DNA from: Chitinophagaceae bacterium UBA4407 | GTDB taxonomy: Bacteria; Bacteroidota; Bacteroidia; Chitinophagales; Chitinophagaceae | DNA length: 10,142 bases | Direction of reading: 5' to 3' | Assembly (NCBI GenBank): GCA_002390845.1 | Contig: DGQT01000035.1 | Coordinates: forward strand, 1 to 10,142 | Shown here: piece after piece, positions 1-7,566 of the stretch | Position numbering within the stretch: the stretch's first letter is position 1 | How the letters are laid out: each line of letters begins with the position of its first letter | Notes under the pieces: generated by a model | What the model was told of the DNA's origin: nothing | The model's database searches: none | The model's input: the letters and a program-made list of their open reading frames with translations, nothing else | Position numbers and translations under genes: made by a program

Positions 1-2404
1 CGCTGATGGATTTTCCTTTGTAACGAATCTCCAATGTTTCGCGGTTGTAGCGTTTGCCATTGCACTTTTCGCAGTGTACGTAAACATCGGGAAGAAAGTT
101 CATTTCAATTACACGCATACCACCGCCTTCGCACACATCGCATCTGCCGGTTTTTACATTGAAGGAAAAACGGCCTGCATTATACCCGCGTATTTTAGCT
201 TCGGGTACAGAGGCATACAACGTTCTGATCTCTGTAAAAAATCCGCAATATGTTGCGGGGTTACTGCGTGGTGTGCGGCCGATCGGGGATTGATCGATCT
301 CGATTACTTTATCAATATTTTCAAGACCTTTTATGCTTTTATATTCCATGGGTGTAACACGAGAATCGTAAGCATGTTTTGCAAGCAAAGGATACAATGT
401 TTCATTGATCAATGTTGATTTGCCGCTGCCGCTTACACCACTTACCACGATCAATTCACCCAACGGAAGTTTTATGGAAACATCTTTCAGGTTATTGCCT
501 TTGGCACCTTTTAACTCAAGAATTTTTCCATTACCTTTTCTTCGTTCTTTAGGTACTTCAATTTTTTTCTTGCCGCTTAAATATTGGGCGGTATCAGAAT
601 TGCTTTTTAAAACTTCTTTTGGTGTTCCGGCTGCCACAATTTCGCCGCCGTACTTGCCGGCTTTCGGGCCAATATCAACCAGGTAATCTGCGGCCATCAT
701 AATGTCTTTATCATGCTCAACAACAAGCACGCTGTTGCCAATATTACGCAGGTTTTGAAGCGCACTGATTAGCCTGTGATTATCTCTCTGATGCAACCCT
801 ATAGAAGGTTCATCCAGCACATAAGTAATGCCCTGCAACTGCGAGCCGATCTGTGTTGCAAGCCTAATGCGCTGACTTTCGCCACCGCTTAAACTTCTTG
901 TTGGCCTGCCAAGCGATAAATAGGTGAGGCCTACGTCGAGCAGAAACTGCAACCTTTCCCGTATTTCTTTAAAGAGGTCTTTTGCAATTGTGTTTTGTTT
1001 TTTGCTTAACCGTGTTTCAATATTGCTGAACCATACTGCCAGTTTATCAAGGTTCATGTCACTCAGTTCTGCAATATTTTTTTCATCTACTTTAAACCAC
1101 AAACTTTCTTTTTTTAACCTTGCGCCATTGCAGGTAGTGCAGGTTTTCAATATCATGTACTTCTGTGTCCATTCCCTTAAAACTTCAGTGCTGTACGATG
1201 AGGAGAACCACCGTTTAAGCATGGGTATAATACCTTCGTAACTGCCGGTGTATTCCTTAGGCACCGTTTCATCATCGGTATCAATTTCCAGTGATGGATT
1301 AATATTCTGGTCGCCAAACAACAATAACTCTAACTGCTCTTTGGTTAAATCTTTTACAGGAATATCTAATTTTATCTTATGCTTTTTTGCAAATGCTGTT
1401 ACCTGCTGAAATACACTCGCATCCCTTTCCTCACCCAATGGCGCAATACCACCTTCTTTTACAGTTTTGCTCGTATCAGGCAATACCATAGCCATATCAA
1501 TTGTAAATACATTACCCAGGCCTTTACAGGTGGGGCAGGCACCATATGGTGAGTTAAACGAGAATGCATTGGGCGAAGGTTCTTCATAGCTGATACCCGT
1601 ATCCAAACACATCAATTGTTTACTGTATTGTACAACTGTGTCGGCATCATTTACCAATAGGAACATCAAATCCTTTCCCATCTTCAAAGCCTGCTGCACA
1701 CTCTGGCTGATGCGTACTTTAAATTCATCTTCTACTTTCAACCGGTCAATCACTACTTCAATATCGTGAATCTTGTAGCGGTCTACCTGCATGCGGGCAG
1801 CTAGGTCTTTCACCTCACCATCCACCCTAACTTTTAAAAAACCTTTCTTACGGATGTCTTCAAACAGTTCGCGGTAATGCCCTTTACGGCCACGCACCAA
1901 TGGTGCCAGCAAAGAGATTCTCTGACCTTTAAACTTTTGAAAAATGTTCTGCACAATTTCTTCCTCGCTAAACTTCACCATCTTTTTTCCGGTGTTGTAG
2001 CTGTAAGCCTCGCCTGTTCTTGCATACAGCAAACGCAGAAAATCGTAAACCTCCGTAACAGTGCCAACAGTAGAGCGTGGATTTTTATTGGTGGTTTTTT
2101 GTTCTATAGAAATTACAGGACTAAGGCCGGTGATCTTGTCCACATCTGGCCGCTCCATATCGCCTAAAAACTGGCGTGCATAGGCGCTGAAACTTTCCAT
2201 GTAACGGCGCTGGCCTTCATTAAAAATCGTATCAAAAGCAAGCGAAGATTTGCCGCTGCCGCTTACACCAGTAAAAACAACAAGTTTGTTTTTTGGAATG
2301 GAGATGTCAATGTTTTTCAGGTTATGTTCCCTTGCGCCAATCACCTCAATCATTTCTTGCGGCTGACCATTATTTTCAGCTACATCAATTTTCTTTTTTG
2401 CCAT
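1..2404 (-). CDS. uvrA: UvrA, excinuclease ABC subunit A (3' end cut by the window edge)
   Basis: UvrA is the ATP-dependent DNA-damage sensor of nucleotide excision repair; as a dimer it loads UvrB at lesions. I translated 801 codons from the ATG at 2404 to the left edge without a stop. About 140-150 C-terminal residues of the usual ~940-950 should lie outside. Visible parts, in order: first Walker A GVSGSGKS (46-53), the UvrB-binding and insertion region, a FSFNSPYGAC...CKGLG block (281-297), CTTCNGARL (422-430), ABC signature LSGGE (505-509), Walker B region with DEP (531-533), second Walker A GVSGSGKS (656-663), and an intact second zinc module C755-x2-C758 ... C778-x2-C781. The first zinc module is incomplete: C266-x2-T269 pairs with C290-x2-C293. 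The start is supported by a -7 box 18 bases upstream and by conserved sequence soon after it. The gene is divergent from menG. Identity is certain; the truncation is only the window edge. Confidence 0.98.
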   Translation of the reverse strand, partial: MAKKKIDVAENNGQPQEMIEVIGAREHNLKNIDISIPKNKLVVFTGVSGSGKSSLAFDTIFNEGQRRYMESFSAYARQFLGDMERPDVDKITGLSPVISIEQKTTNKNPRSTVGTVTEVYDFLRLLYARTGEAYSYNTGKKMVKFSEEEIVQNIFQKFKGQRISLLAPLVRGRKGHYRELFEDIRKKGFLKVRVDGEVKDLAARMQVDRYKIHDIEVVIDRLKVEDEFKVRISQSVQQALKMGKDLMFLLVNDADTVVQYSKQLMCLDTGISYEEPSPNAFSFNSPYGACPTCKGLGNVFTIDMAMVLPDTSKTVKEGGIAPLGEERDASVFQQVTAFAKKHKIKLDIPVKDLTKEQLELLLFGDQNINPSLEIDTDDETVPKEYTGSYEGIIPMLKRWFSSSYSTEVLREWTQKYMILKTCTTCNGARLKKESLWFKVDEKNIAELSDMNLDKLAVWFSNIETRLSKKQNTIAKDLFKEIRERLQFLLDVGLTYLSLGRPTRSLSGGESQRIRLATQIGSQLQGITYVLDEPSIGLHQRDNHRLISALQNLRNIGNSVLVVEHDKDIMMAADYLVDIGPKAGKYGGEIVAAGTPKEVLKSNSDTAQYLSGKKKIEVPKERRKGNGKILELKGAKGNNLKDVSIKLPLGELIVVSGVSGSGKSTLINETLYPLLAKHAYDSRVTPMEYKSIKGLENIDKVIEIDQSPIGRTPRSNPATYCGFFTEIRTLYASVPEAKIRGYNAGRFSFNVKTGRCDVCEGGGMRVIEMNFLPDVYVHCEKCNGKRYNRETLEIRYKGKSIS

Positions 2405-2422
2405 AATTATTTTCCCGGATGC

Positions 2423-2430
2423 CAAAAGTA
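2423..2430 (-). promoter_or_regulatory. Putative -7 promoter box of uvrA
   Basis: The minus strand reads TACTTTTG, a full match to the Bacteroidota sigma-ABfr -7 consensus TAnnTTTG. It lies 18 bases before the uvrA ATG, which implies a very short leader. I see no good -33 TTG element at the expected distance and no Shine-Dalgarno sequence. Confidence 0.55.
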
Positions 2431-2498
2431 GAACAAAACCTTTTCAGTTTGGTTGCGGAAAAAAGGAAATCATTTTGGGCCGGGCTGATAGAATACGA

Positions 2499-2525
2499 AT
2501 GAAGCTTTACTTGCGTCGCACTCTT
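2499..2525 (+). repeat. 27-base dispersed repeat, copy A
   Basis: This sequence matches 5110-5136 at 25 of 27 positions in the same orientation; the shared core is GCTTTACTTGCGTCGCAC. Both copies lie in intergenic DNA. It is directly followed by a small hairpin (2524-2537, TTCCT-CTGA-AGGAA). Confidence 0.7.
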
Positions 2526-2564
2526 CCTCTGAAGGAATAATAACCGGCAAAGCGAAGATTGTGA

Positions 2565-2626
2565 CATCGGTTTGAAGGCTCAAAGCCGTCTGACCGGTAT
2601 CCTTCATTTGCCTGTGTGTACCGATG
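2565..2626. repeat. Nested inverted repeats (possible hairpin element)
   Basis: Outer arms CATCGGT (2565-2571) and ACCGATG (2620-2626) are perfect complements. Inside them, GAAGG (2574-2578) can pair with CCTTC (2601-2605), and a competing small hairpin GGCT-CAA-AGCC lies at 2577-2587. The inner loops are unequal, so the fold is uncertain. No coding gene covers it. Confidence 0.4.
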
Positions 2627-2763
2627 GTTCATAAGTGATTGTACTGAAAAATACAAATGAACAGCGAACAAGAGCACGCTATTTGCCTGATGCTTCTTTA
2701 CTTTTCTTTCGACATACAATTGTGCGATACCGAAACAAGTTCGGAACAGGCTGCCCGCTTCGC

Positions 2764-2787
2764 TTAAATGTTGCCATGATGGTTCGG
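2764..2787 (-). repeat. 24-base dispersed repeat, copy A (inverted relative to copy B)
   Basis: Read on the minus strand this is CCGAACCATCATGGCAACAT followed by TTAA. It matches 8519-8542 on the plus strand at 23 of 24 positions. An overlapping short inverted repeat ATGGT (2779-2783) / ACCAT (2796-2800) could form a hairpin. Both copies are intergenic. Confidence 0.75.
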
Positions 2788-2940
2788 CTACGCTCACCAT
2801 TGTTCAGAACTGTGAAACGATTCCGAAAACTTTCTGGAAAGAAAAGCTTCACAAAGAAACAAAAGCCTACTCCCAAAAATCCCTCAAAACTTTATACAGC
2901 TTTGCACGTTAAGCAGCATAAGTAAAGTACAGCAAATCTG

Positions 2941-2948
2941 TATCTTCG
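2941..2948 (+). promoter_or_regulatory. Putative -7 promoter box of menG
   Basis: TATCTTCG matches the Bacteroidota -7 consensus TAnnTTTG at all but one specified base. It is followed after seven bases by the menG ATG, so the transcript would be almost leaderless. No -33 TTG lies at the usual spacing. Confidence 0.45.
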
Positions 2949-2955
2949 CAGCCCT

Positions 2956-3699
2956 ATGGCAAAATTTGCGCACGATGAAATAGTCCCCTACCAGGAAAGT
3001 GGAATGGAGAAAAAAAAGCAGGTGGCTAAAATGTTCGACAGCATTGCTTTCCGTTACGATTTTATAAACCGTTTTCTTACCGCCGGGGTGGATGTTCGCT
3101 GGCGTAAAAAAGCCATTGCACAACTGAAAGAACTGCATCCGCAAAGGGTTTTGGATGTTGCAACCGGCACCGCCGATGTTGCACTAATGACTTACGATGC
3201 ACTGCATCCGCAGAAAATTATTGGTATTGATATTTCGAACGGCATGTTGGAACTGGGCAGGAAGAAAATTGAAAAACGCAACCTGCAACAGCAAATAGAA
3301 TTACAAAATGGCGACAGCGAAACAATCAATTTTGCAGATAACAGTTTTGATGCTGTAACCGTAGCTTTTGGTGTGAGAAATTTTCAAAATCTTGAAAAAG
3401 GTCTTGGCGAAATGTTACGGGTATTAAAACCCGGGGGTAAAATAGTGATACTGGAATTCTCCCGGCCAAAACAAAAGATTTTTAAAGGCCTTTGCAATTT
3501 TTACATGAAAGTGGTAGCACCGGGTGCAGGAAGATTATTTGCAGATAATAAAGACGCGTACGCATATCTTAATAATTCTGTCCAGGCTTTTCCTGAAAGG
3601 GAACAGTTTACAGAACTGATGAAAGAAACCGGCTACAGGGATATCTATTTCAAGGCACTAAGCCTTGGAATATGCTGTTATTATTGTGGCAGCAAATAA
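2956..3699 (+). CDS. ubiE: Demethylmenaquinone methyltransferase MenG/UbiE
   Basis: This is a class I SAM-dependent methyltransferase that converts demethylmenaquinone to menaquinone, the last step of menaquinone synthesis. Of its 247 residues, the SAM-binding motif I is VLDVATGTADVA (65-76), the acidic motif II is GIDIS (90-94), and UbiE-family blocks follow: NGDSETINF (118-126), FDAVTVAFGVRNF (131-143) and EMLRVLKPGGKIVILEFSRP (152-171). KDAYAYLNNSVQAFP (199-213) and the LSLGI C-terminal block are also typical. Length is normal. I chose the ATG at 2956 because the segment HDEIVPYQESG...KKKQVAKMFDSIA resembles the start of relatives and a -7 box sits just before it; an internal Met at residue 17 is less likely. 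Bacteroidota normally respire with menaquinone, so MenG is the likelier role than ubiquinone synthesis. It is divergent from uvrA and followed, after a convergent small gene, by porT. Confidence 0.97.
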   Translation: MAKFAHDEIVPYQESGMEKKKQVAKMFDSIAFRYDFINRFLTAGVDVRWRKKAIAQLKELHPQRVLDVATGTADVALMTYDALHPQKIIGIDISNGMLELGRKKIEKRNLQQQIELQNGDSETINFADNSFDAVTVAFGVRNFQNLEKGLGEMLRVLKPGGKIVILEFSRPKQKIFKGLCNFYMKVVAPGAGRLFADNKDAYAYLNNSVQAFPEREQFTELMKETGYRDIYFKALSLGICCYYCGSK

Positions 3700-3721
3700 T
3701 CAATCGCAAACGGGTTTATTC

Positions 3722-4039
3722 CTATGCAGTTTTCTTAACAGGTGCAAAACCATTTGCAGCTATCTGATGCACAGACACTTTCTGCGTTTTTAAATACTGC
3801 TCTAATTCTGCCGTAATACGGTTTAAAGTTGCAGACTCTTTCATTGTACCCTCAATCAGTTTCCAGGTTATAGGCAGATTTCTTTCAATTGCAACAAGCA
3901 GTGGGCGGTTGTTCTGCAATACAATTGAAATGCCATCGCCGGTAACCTTAATTTCTTCTATCTGGTAACTTGTATAAATTATTTCAGCTTTAAGGGTAAC
4001 ACTGACTAACCCGCCTTTTAAAATAAATTCCCATTTCAT
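3722..4039 (-). CDS. Small hypothetical protein (105 residues)
   Basis: I do not recognise a named family. The frame opens at 4057, but I prefer the ATG at 4039 (MKWEF...), because the six upstream residues (MFKLFF) look like untranslated AT-rich leader. The product is soluble, without signal peptide or membrane helix. It has alternating strand-like segments (GGLVSVTLKAEIIYTSYQIEEIKV, broken by a turn, then GISIVLQNNRPLL) followed by helical segments (NRITAELEQYLKTQK). The block NNRPLL...LPITWKLIEG (about 43-64) resembles short uncharacterised proteins I associate with Chitinophagaceae; this is recollection, not a search. The frame converges on menG with 22 bases between stops and is divergent from porT. 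Its coding character is moderately supported by length and by a sensible residue mix; no function is proposed. Confidence 0.6.
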   Translation of the reverse strand: MKWEFILKGGLVSVTLKAEIIYTSYQIEEIKVTGDGISIVLQNNRPLLVAIERNLPITWKLIEGTMKESATLNRITAELEQYLKTQKVSVHQIAANGFAPVKKTA

Positions 4040-4244
4040 AAAAAACAGTTTAAACATTAACGAAAAGCTTACCGGTTATATTGGGTTAAAATCTGTTAAT
4101 GATATTAAAATACCCTTTAGATTTATATTGGTATGGTCACCCTGAACTGTTTAATTCCGGTTGTTCTTTCTCCGGTTTATAAATAATCCCTCATGCCGGT
4201 GTGAAAATAATTTGCTCCTTCTAACGTTATTAATGGGCAAAGAC

Positions 4245-4252
4245 TATTTTTG
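4245..4252 (+). promoter_or_regulatory. Putative -7 promoter box of porT
   Basis: TATTTTTG is a full match to the Bacteroidota -7 consensus TAnnTTTG. It implies a leader of about 65-105 bases, depending on which porT start is used. I see no convincing -33 element. The gap from 4040 to this point shows nothing else that I can name. Confidence 0.45.
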
Positions 4253-4361
4253 ACCTTAAAGAGGAAGGTTGATAGCTATGAATCTTTAGCTTATTTGTAC
4301 CCGAAGAACAAGAATTAAAATAATGACTGATAACAGGCTGGTAAAAAAATACAATTTCATC

Positions 4362-5075
4362 ATGCGCAGGCAAATACTGTTAATTATTGCCTGCATTATT
4401 TTAGGCAATGCAGCATCTAACGCACAATTGCGGCAGATCAACAGGAGTAATCACGATGAGCTTCCTTACTATTTCGGTATTTACCTGGCTTATAACAAAG
4501 CATCGCTGCACCCAAATAAAAACATGAAATTTTTGCAGGACGACAGCGTGCTCACCGCCGAAGCCGGCTCTTCCGGTGGTGTGGCCCTTGGGTTTCTTGC
4601 TACCTTAAAGCTAAGCGATCATTGGGAATTTCGCCTGAACCCGAACCTGATTATTGGCGGTGCCAAACCTTTTACTTATACACTCAAAAACCCGGCACCG
4701 GGCGAAAGCCTTACAGAAAAGAAGTCTCTGCCATCCTCCATTTTCACCTTTCCCGTACAGTTTAAATTTAATTCTGACCGCATCGATAATTTTCGGGTGT
4801 ACATGATGTTTGATGGATATATTTCCAGCGATCTCATGGCCAATGCAGGCAACCGGAATGCAGAAGATCTGATCAAATTAAAGAAAGGTGACTATGGCCT
4901 TGAAACAGCCATCGGTTTTAATTTTTACCTGAAGTATGTAACACTTTCTCCCGAGCTGAAATTCACTTACGGTTTATCCAACCTGCATGCCCGTGATCCA
5001 AACCTGAAGTTCTCGAGTGTATTCGACAAGTTACAGTCGCGTATGATTACTTTCTCTCTCAATATTGAACAGTAG
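4362..5075 (+). CDS. porT: PorT, type IX secretion system outer-membrane-associated protein
   Basis: PorT is needed for type IX secretion and gliding in Bacteroidota and is predicted to be a small outer-membrane beta-barrel. From the ATG at 4362 the product has 237 residues, with a signal peptide (MRRQ, then ILLIIACIILGNAASNAQ) cleaved after Ala-Gln. The open frame extends 13 codons upstream to 4323; I prefer 4362 because it gives a compact signal peptide, though the longer start cannot be excluded. Family landmarks follow in order: YYFGIYLAYNKA, an EAGSSGGVALGF block, LSDHWEFRLNPNLI, FPVQFKFNSDRIDNFRVY, a NAEDLIKLKKGDYGLETAIG block, LSPELKFTYGLSNLHARD and the C-terminal FDKLQSRMITFSLNIE. The short amphipathic strands fit a porin-like barrel. 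Proximity to menG is, as I recall, seen in other Bacteroidota. Its presence implies that the host has a type IX secretion system, whose other parts are outside the window. Confidence 0.88.
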   Translation: MRRQILLIIACIILGNAASNAQLRQINRSNHDELPYYFGIYLAYNKASLHPNKNMKFLQDDSVLTAEAGSSGGVALGFLATLKLSDHWEFRLNPNLIIGGAKPFTYTLKNPAPGESLTEKKSLPSSIFTFPVQFKFNSDRIDNFRVYMMFDGYISSDLMANAGNRNAEDLIKLKKGDYGLETAIGFNFYLKYVTLSPELKFTYGLSNLHARDPNLKFSSVFDKLQSRMITFSLNIEQ

Positions 5076-5109
5076 CAGGAATTTTTTTGAGCCCAACTTT
5101 TGACTAAGC

Positions 5110-5136
5110 ATGAGGCTTTACTTGCGTCGCACACTT
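5110..5136 (+). repeat. 27-base dispersed repeat, copy B
   Basis: This is the second copy of the sequence at 2499-2525 (25 of 27 identical). Here its right end takes part in a tight hairpin CGCAC-ACTT-GTGCG (5128-5141), which copy A lacks. It lies in the 267-base gap between porT and the DUF3857 gene, where I see no other gene. Confidence 0.7.
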
Positions 5137-5342
5137 GTGCGGTTGGATTATGAGTGGGCTTTACCGAAGCGTAGATTGGCGCACATTGTTGTTTTGTTAT
5201 GCAAACAGTAATGGTGAAAAAATCAACCCAGGCGCAGAATGAATAAACTATAAGCAGAAAACATAAAAGCAACTGTAAATATTTTACAGCAAAAAAGCAG
5301 CAATATGTTGGATTGTTATAATTTTAAATAAATCCTTAACCA

Positions 5343-7364
5343 ATGTATAGAAAAAGCGCCTTTCTGGTATTGTTGCTTGCGGTCTCAATCAATTTTATTT
5401 CAGCGCAGGAAAAACCTGTTATAAAATTTGGCAAAATAAGCCCTTCAGATTTTATTATTAATTCGCCTGTTGTAGACTCAAACTCTAATGCAGTCGTTCT
5501 TGCCGATATAGGAAGTTGCGAATTTGAAGGAAATAGAAAGGGGTGGTTTACCCTTGTCTTTAAAAGACACAAAAGAATAAAAATTCTTAATAAAAATGGC
5601 TACGATGCCGCAACCATAAGCATTGGGCTTTACAAAGATGGCGATGCCTTAGAACAACTTAACGATCTTAAAGCAGTAACCTATAATCTCGAAAATGGTA
5701 AAGTAATTGAAACTAAACTGGATAATAAAAGCGTATTTGAAGACAGGGTGAGTAAAAATATTATAGTAAAAAAATTCACCTGTCCGGCAGTAAAAGAAGG
5801 ATCAATCATTGAATGTACTTATACAATAAAATCTGATTTTCTTTTTAACCTGCAGCCCTGGGAATTCCAGGGTGATTATCCTTGCTTATGGAGTGAATAT
5901 CAAATAAATATTCCTTCAATATTTAACTATATCATATTAAAACAGGGTAACTTAAACTATTACATAAACCAGCAGGATATTAAGAATGCAGTTTATAATG
6001 TAAACGATGAAAGTAAAAATTTGCCAAATGTACCAGCCAAATATTATGTAATTAATACCAATGTAATTGTAAGAAAATGGGTTATTAAAGATATGCCCGC
6101 AATGGCTCCGCAGGATTATTCTTCTACAACAAAAAATTATATTTCAAAGCTGGAATTTCAACTATCACAGTACAGGTTTCCCGATGAACCTCCCCAGGAA
6201 AAAATGAGTGACTGGCCCACAGTAAGTGCTGAAATGATGAAATATGATGATTTCGGTAAACCGCTTCTGGCCGACAATGTTTGGATGGATGATGAGTTAA
6301 ATAATATAGTTACCCACGAAATGAGTGATGAGCAGAAGGCAAGAAATATATATGCTTTTATCAAGAATAATATAACCTGCACAAATACAGAAGGGCTATT
6401 TCTATCGCCTGGAGTTAACCTGCAAAATATATTCAAAAAGAAAAATGGAAGTGTAAGCGATATTAACCTTCTGCTTGTTGCAATGATGCGGCATGAAGGT
6501 TTAAAAGCTGATCCTGTTATATTAAGCACTAAAGACAACGGCGTCATTCATCCTCAATACCCGATAATGCAAAAATTCAATTACGTGTTATGCAGGTTAA
6601 AGATTAATGAAACACCTTATTATCTTGATGCCACTAATCCATTCTTAGGTTTTGGCCGTCTTGAACCAAAATGCTATAATGGCCAGGCACGTGTTATCAG
6701 CGATCAGCCTGAAGCTGTATATTTAAAAGCAGATGGGCTAAGTGAAAATAAAAATACGTCCGTAAATCTAATCAATGGCTCATCCGGAATGACTGCTGAA
6801 TTTACATCGCATCTTGGCTATAACGAGTCTTTGCAGTTGAGAGAAACTTTATCAAAGCAAAATCAGGACGACTATTTTAAAAATATTGAGAAAAGTTTTC
6901 TTAACGAATCAAAACTCGAGAACAACGCGATAGATTCACTTAAAGCGCTTGATAAACCTGTAGTGATTCATTATAATTTCAAATTAAACACGGGAGAGGA
7001 AAATCTTATCTATTTCAACCCAATGCTTAATGAGGGCATTAAGCAAAATCCTTTTAAAGCCGGGCAGCGTTTATACCCTGTAGAAATGCCATATTGTAAA
7101 GATGAAATTTATAACCTGAGAATGGAAATACCAAAAGGTTACAAAATAGAGGAGGCTCCAAAATCAGGCACTGTGGCACTAAATAATAATCAAGGTAAAT
7201 TTGAATATCAGATTACCCAATCAAGTGATCATATAGAAATAAGATGCAGGCTAAAAATAAATCAAACAACTTTCGCCACCGAAGATTACACAACGCTGCG
7301 GAATTTTTATACTGATATTGTAAGAATGGAAAATCAAGAAATCGTTTTTAAGAAAATTCTTTAA
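5343..7364 (+). CDS. Exported DUF3857 / transglutaminase-fold protein, probably non-catalytic
   Basis: A 673-residue protein with a signal peptide (residues 1-22, ending FISAQ). The N-terminal ~60-250 region has the character of DUF3857: FTLVFKRHKRIKILNKNG, a charged turn, then VKEGSIIECTYTIKSDFLFNLQPWEFQGDYP. A transglutaminase-like domain follows at about 330-435 (KARNIYAFIKNNI, then GSVSDINLLLVAMMRHEGL at 369-387, FNYVLCRL, YYLDATNP), and a beta-rich C-terminal region completes the usual DUF3857-TGase-DUF3858 order. In active members the G-x-C-x-D motif carries the nucleophile; here V371 occupies the Cys place and F412 the expected His place, with only D429 kept. I therefore infer a structural or binding role at the envelope rather than an enzyme; substrate is unknown. 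The coding DNA looks more AT-rich than uvrA or rbsK. The gene appears monocistronic, with gaps of 267 and 202 bases. Confidence 0.88.
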   Translation: MYRKSAFLVLLLAVSINFISAQEKPVIKFGKISPSDFIINSPVVDSNSNAVVLADIGSCEFEGNRKGWFTLVFKRHKRIKILNKNGYDAATISIGLYKDGDALEQLNDLKAVTYNLENGKVIETKLDNKSVFEDRVSKNIIVKKFTCPAVKEGSIIECTYTIKSDFLFNLQPWEFQGDYPCLWSEYQINIPSIFNYIILKQGNLNYYINQQDIKNAVYNVNDESKNLPNVPAKYYVINTNVIVRKWVIKDMPAMAPQDYSSTTKNYISKLEFQLSQYRFPDEPPQEKMSDWPTVSAEMMKYDDFGKPLLADNVWMDDELNNIVTHEMSDEQKARNIYAFIKNNITCTNTEGLFLSPGVNLQNIFKKKNGSVSDINLLLVAMMRHEGLKADPVILSTKDNGVIHPQYPIMQKFNYVLCRLKINETPYYLDATNPFLGFGRLEPKCYNGQARVISDQPEAVYLKADGLSENKNTSVNLINGSSGMTAEFTSHLGYNESLQLRETLSKQNQDDYFKNIEKSFLNESKLENNAIDSLKALDKPVVIHYNFKLNTGEENLIYFNPMLNEGIKQNPFKAGQRLYPVEMPYCKDEIYNLRMEIPKGYKIEEAPKSGTVALNNNQGKFEYQITQSSDHIEIRCRLKINQTTFATEDYTTLRNFYTDIVRMENQEIVFKKIL

Positions 7365-7522
7365 CAATAGTTGCAACACTTAGCATATAAAATTTTTTGT
7401 AGCTGTCGGCTTCCTAGCACACGGCCTACGCTTCAATCTACCCACCAATAAAAGCTCAATAAATAATCAGAATGTACAAGTGAGTGACACAACGATGTTC
7501 AATGCATATTCTTTTGTTGGGT

Positions 7523-7551
7523 AAATAAAAAGACTAAACAATCTCTTTAGT
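7523..7551 (-). terminator. Possible weak intrinsic terminator after rbsK
   Basis: On the minus strand ACTAAA (7551-7546) and TTTAGT (7538-7533) pair around a seven-base loop and are followed by CTTTTTATTT. It lies 16 bases downstream of the rbsK stop. The stem is only six mostly A-T pairs, so strength is doubtful. The rest of the 7365-7566 gap holds nothing I can name. Confidence 0.4.
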
Positions 7552-7566
7552 GACACACGTTTTCTA

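Larger units (their letters stand above)
2405..2955. other. 551-base gap between divergent uvrA and menG, mostly repeat fragments
   Basis: No gene is supported here. Several open frames of 60-97 codons overlap one another on both strands, but none has a recognisable domain, a plausible start context or consistent codon use. The gap holds the uvrA and menG promoter boxes at its ends. Its middle (about 2499-2830) contains sequences recurring elsewhere in the window (2499-2525 and 2764-2787) and several inverted repeats. I read it as an accumulation of dispersed non-coding elements. Confidence 0.6.

Noticed and set aside
74..2167. Four plus-strand frames of 93-114 codons
   Set aside because: All are antisense to the continuous, highly conserved uvrA reading frame.
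2507..2800. 97-codon minus-strand frame, plus overlapping frames at 2635-2925 (+), 2679-2876 (-) and 2884-3144 (-)
   Set aside because: They overlap each other on both strands in repeat-rich DNA, and one runs into menG antisense. None has recognisable protein features.
6158..6547. 129-codon minus-strand frame inside the DUF3857 gene
   Set aside because: It is antisense to a clearly supported coding sequence and looks like a by-product of its codon bias.
7400..7460. Possible third copy of the 5110-5200 repeat family
   Set aside because: Only about nine bases (the complement of GAAGCGTAG) match 5110-5200 clearly; similarity beyond that is too weak to call.
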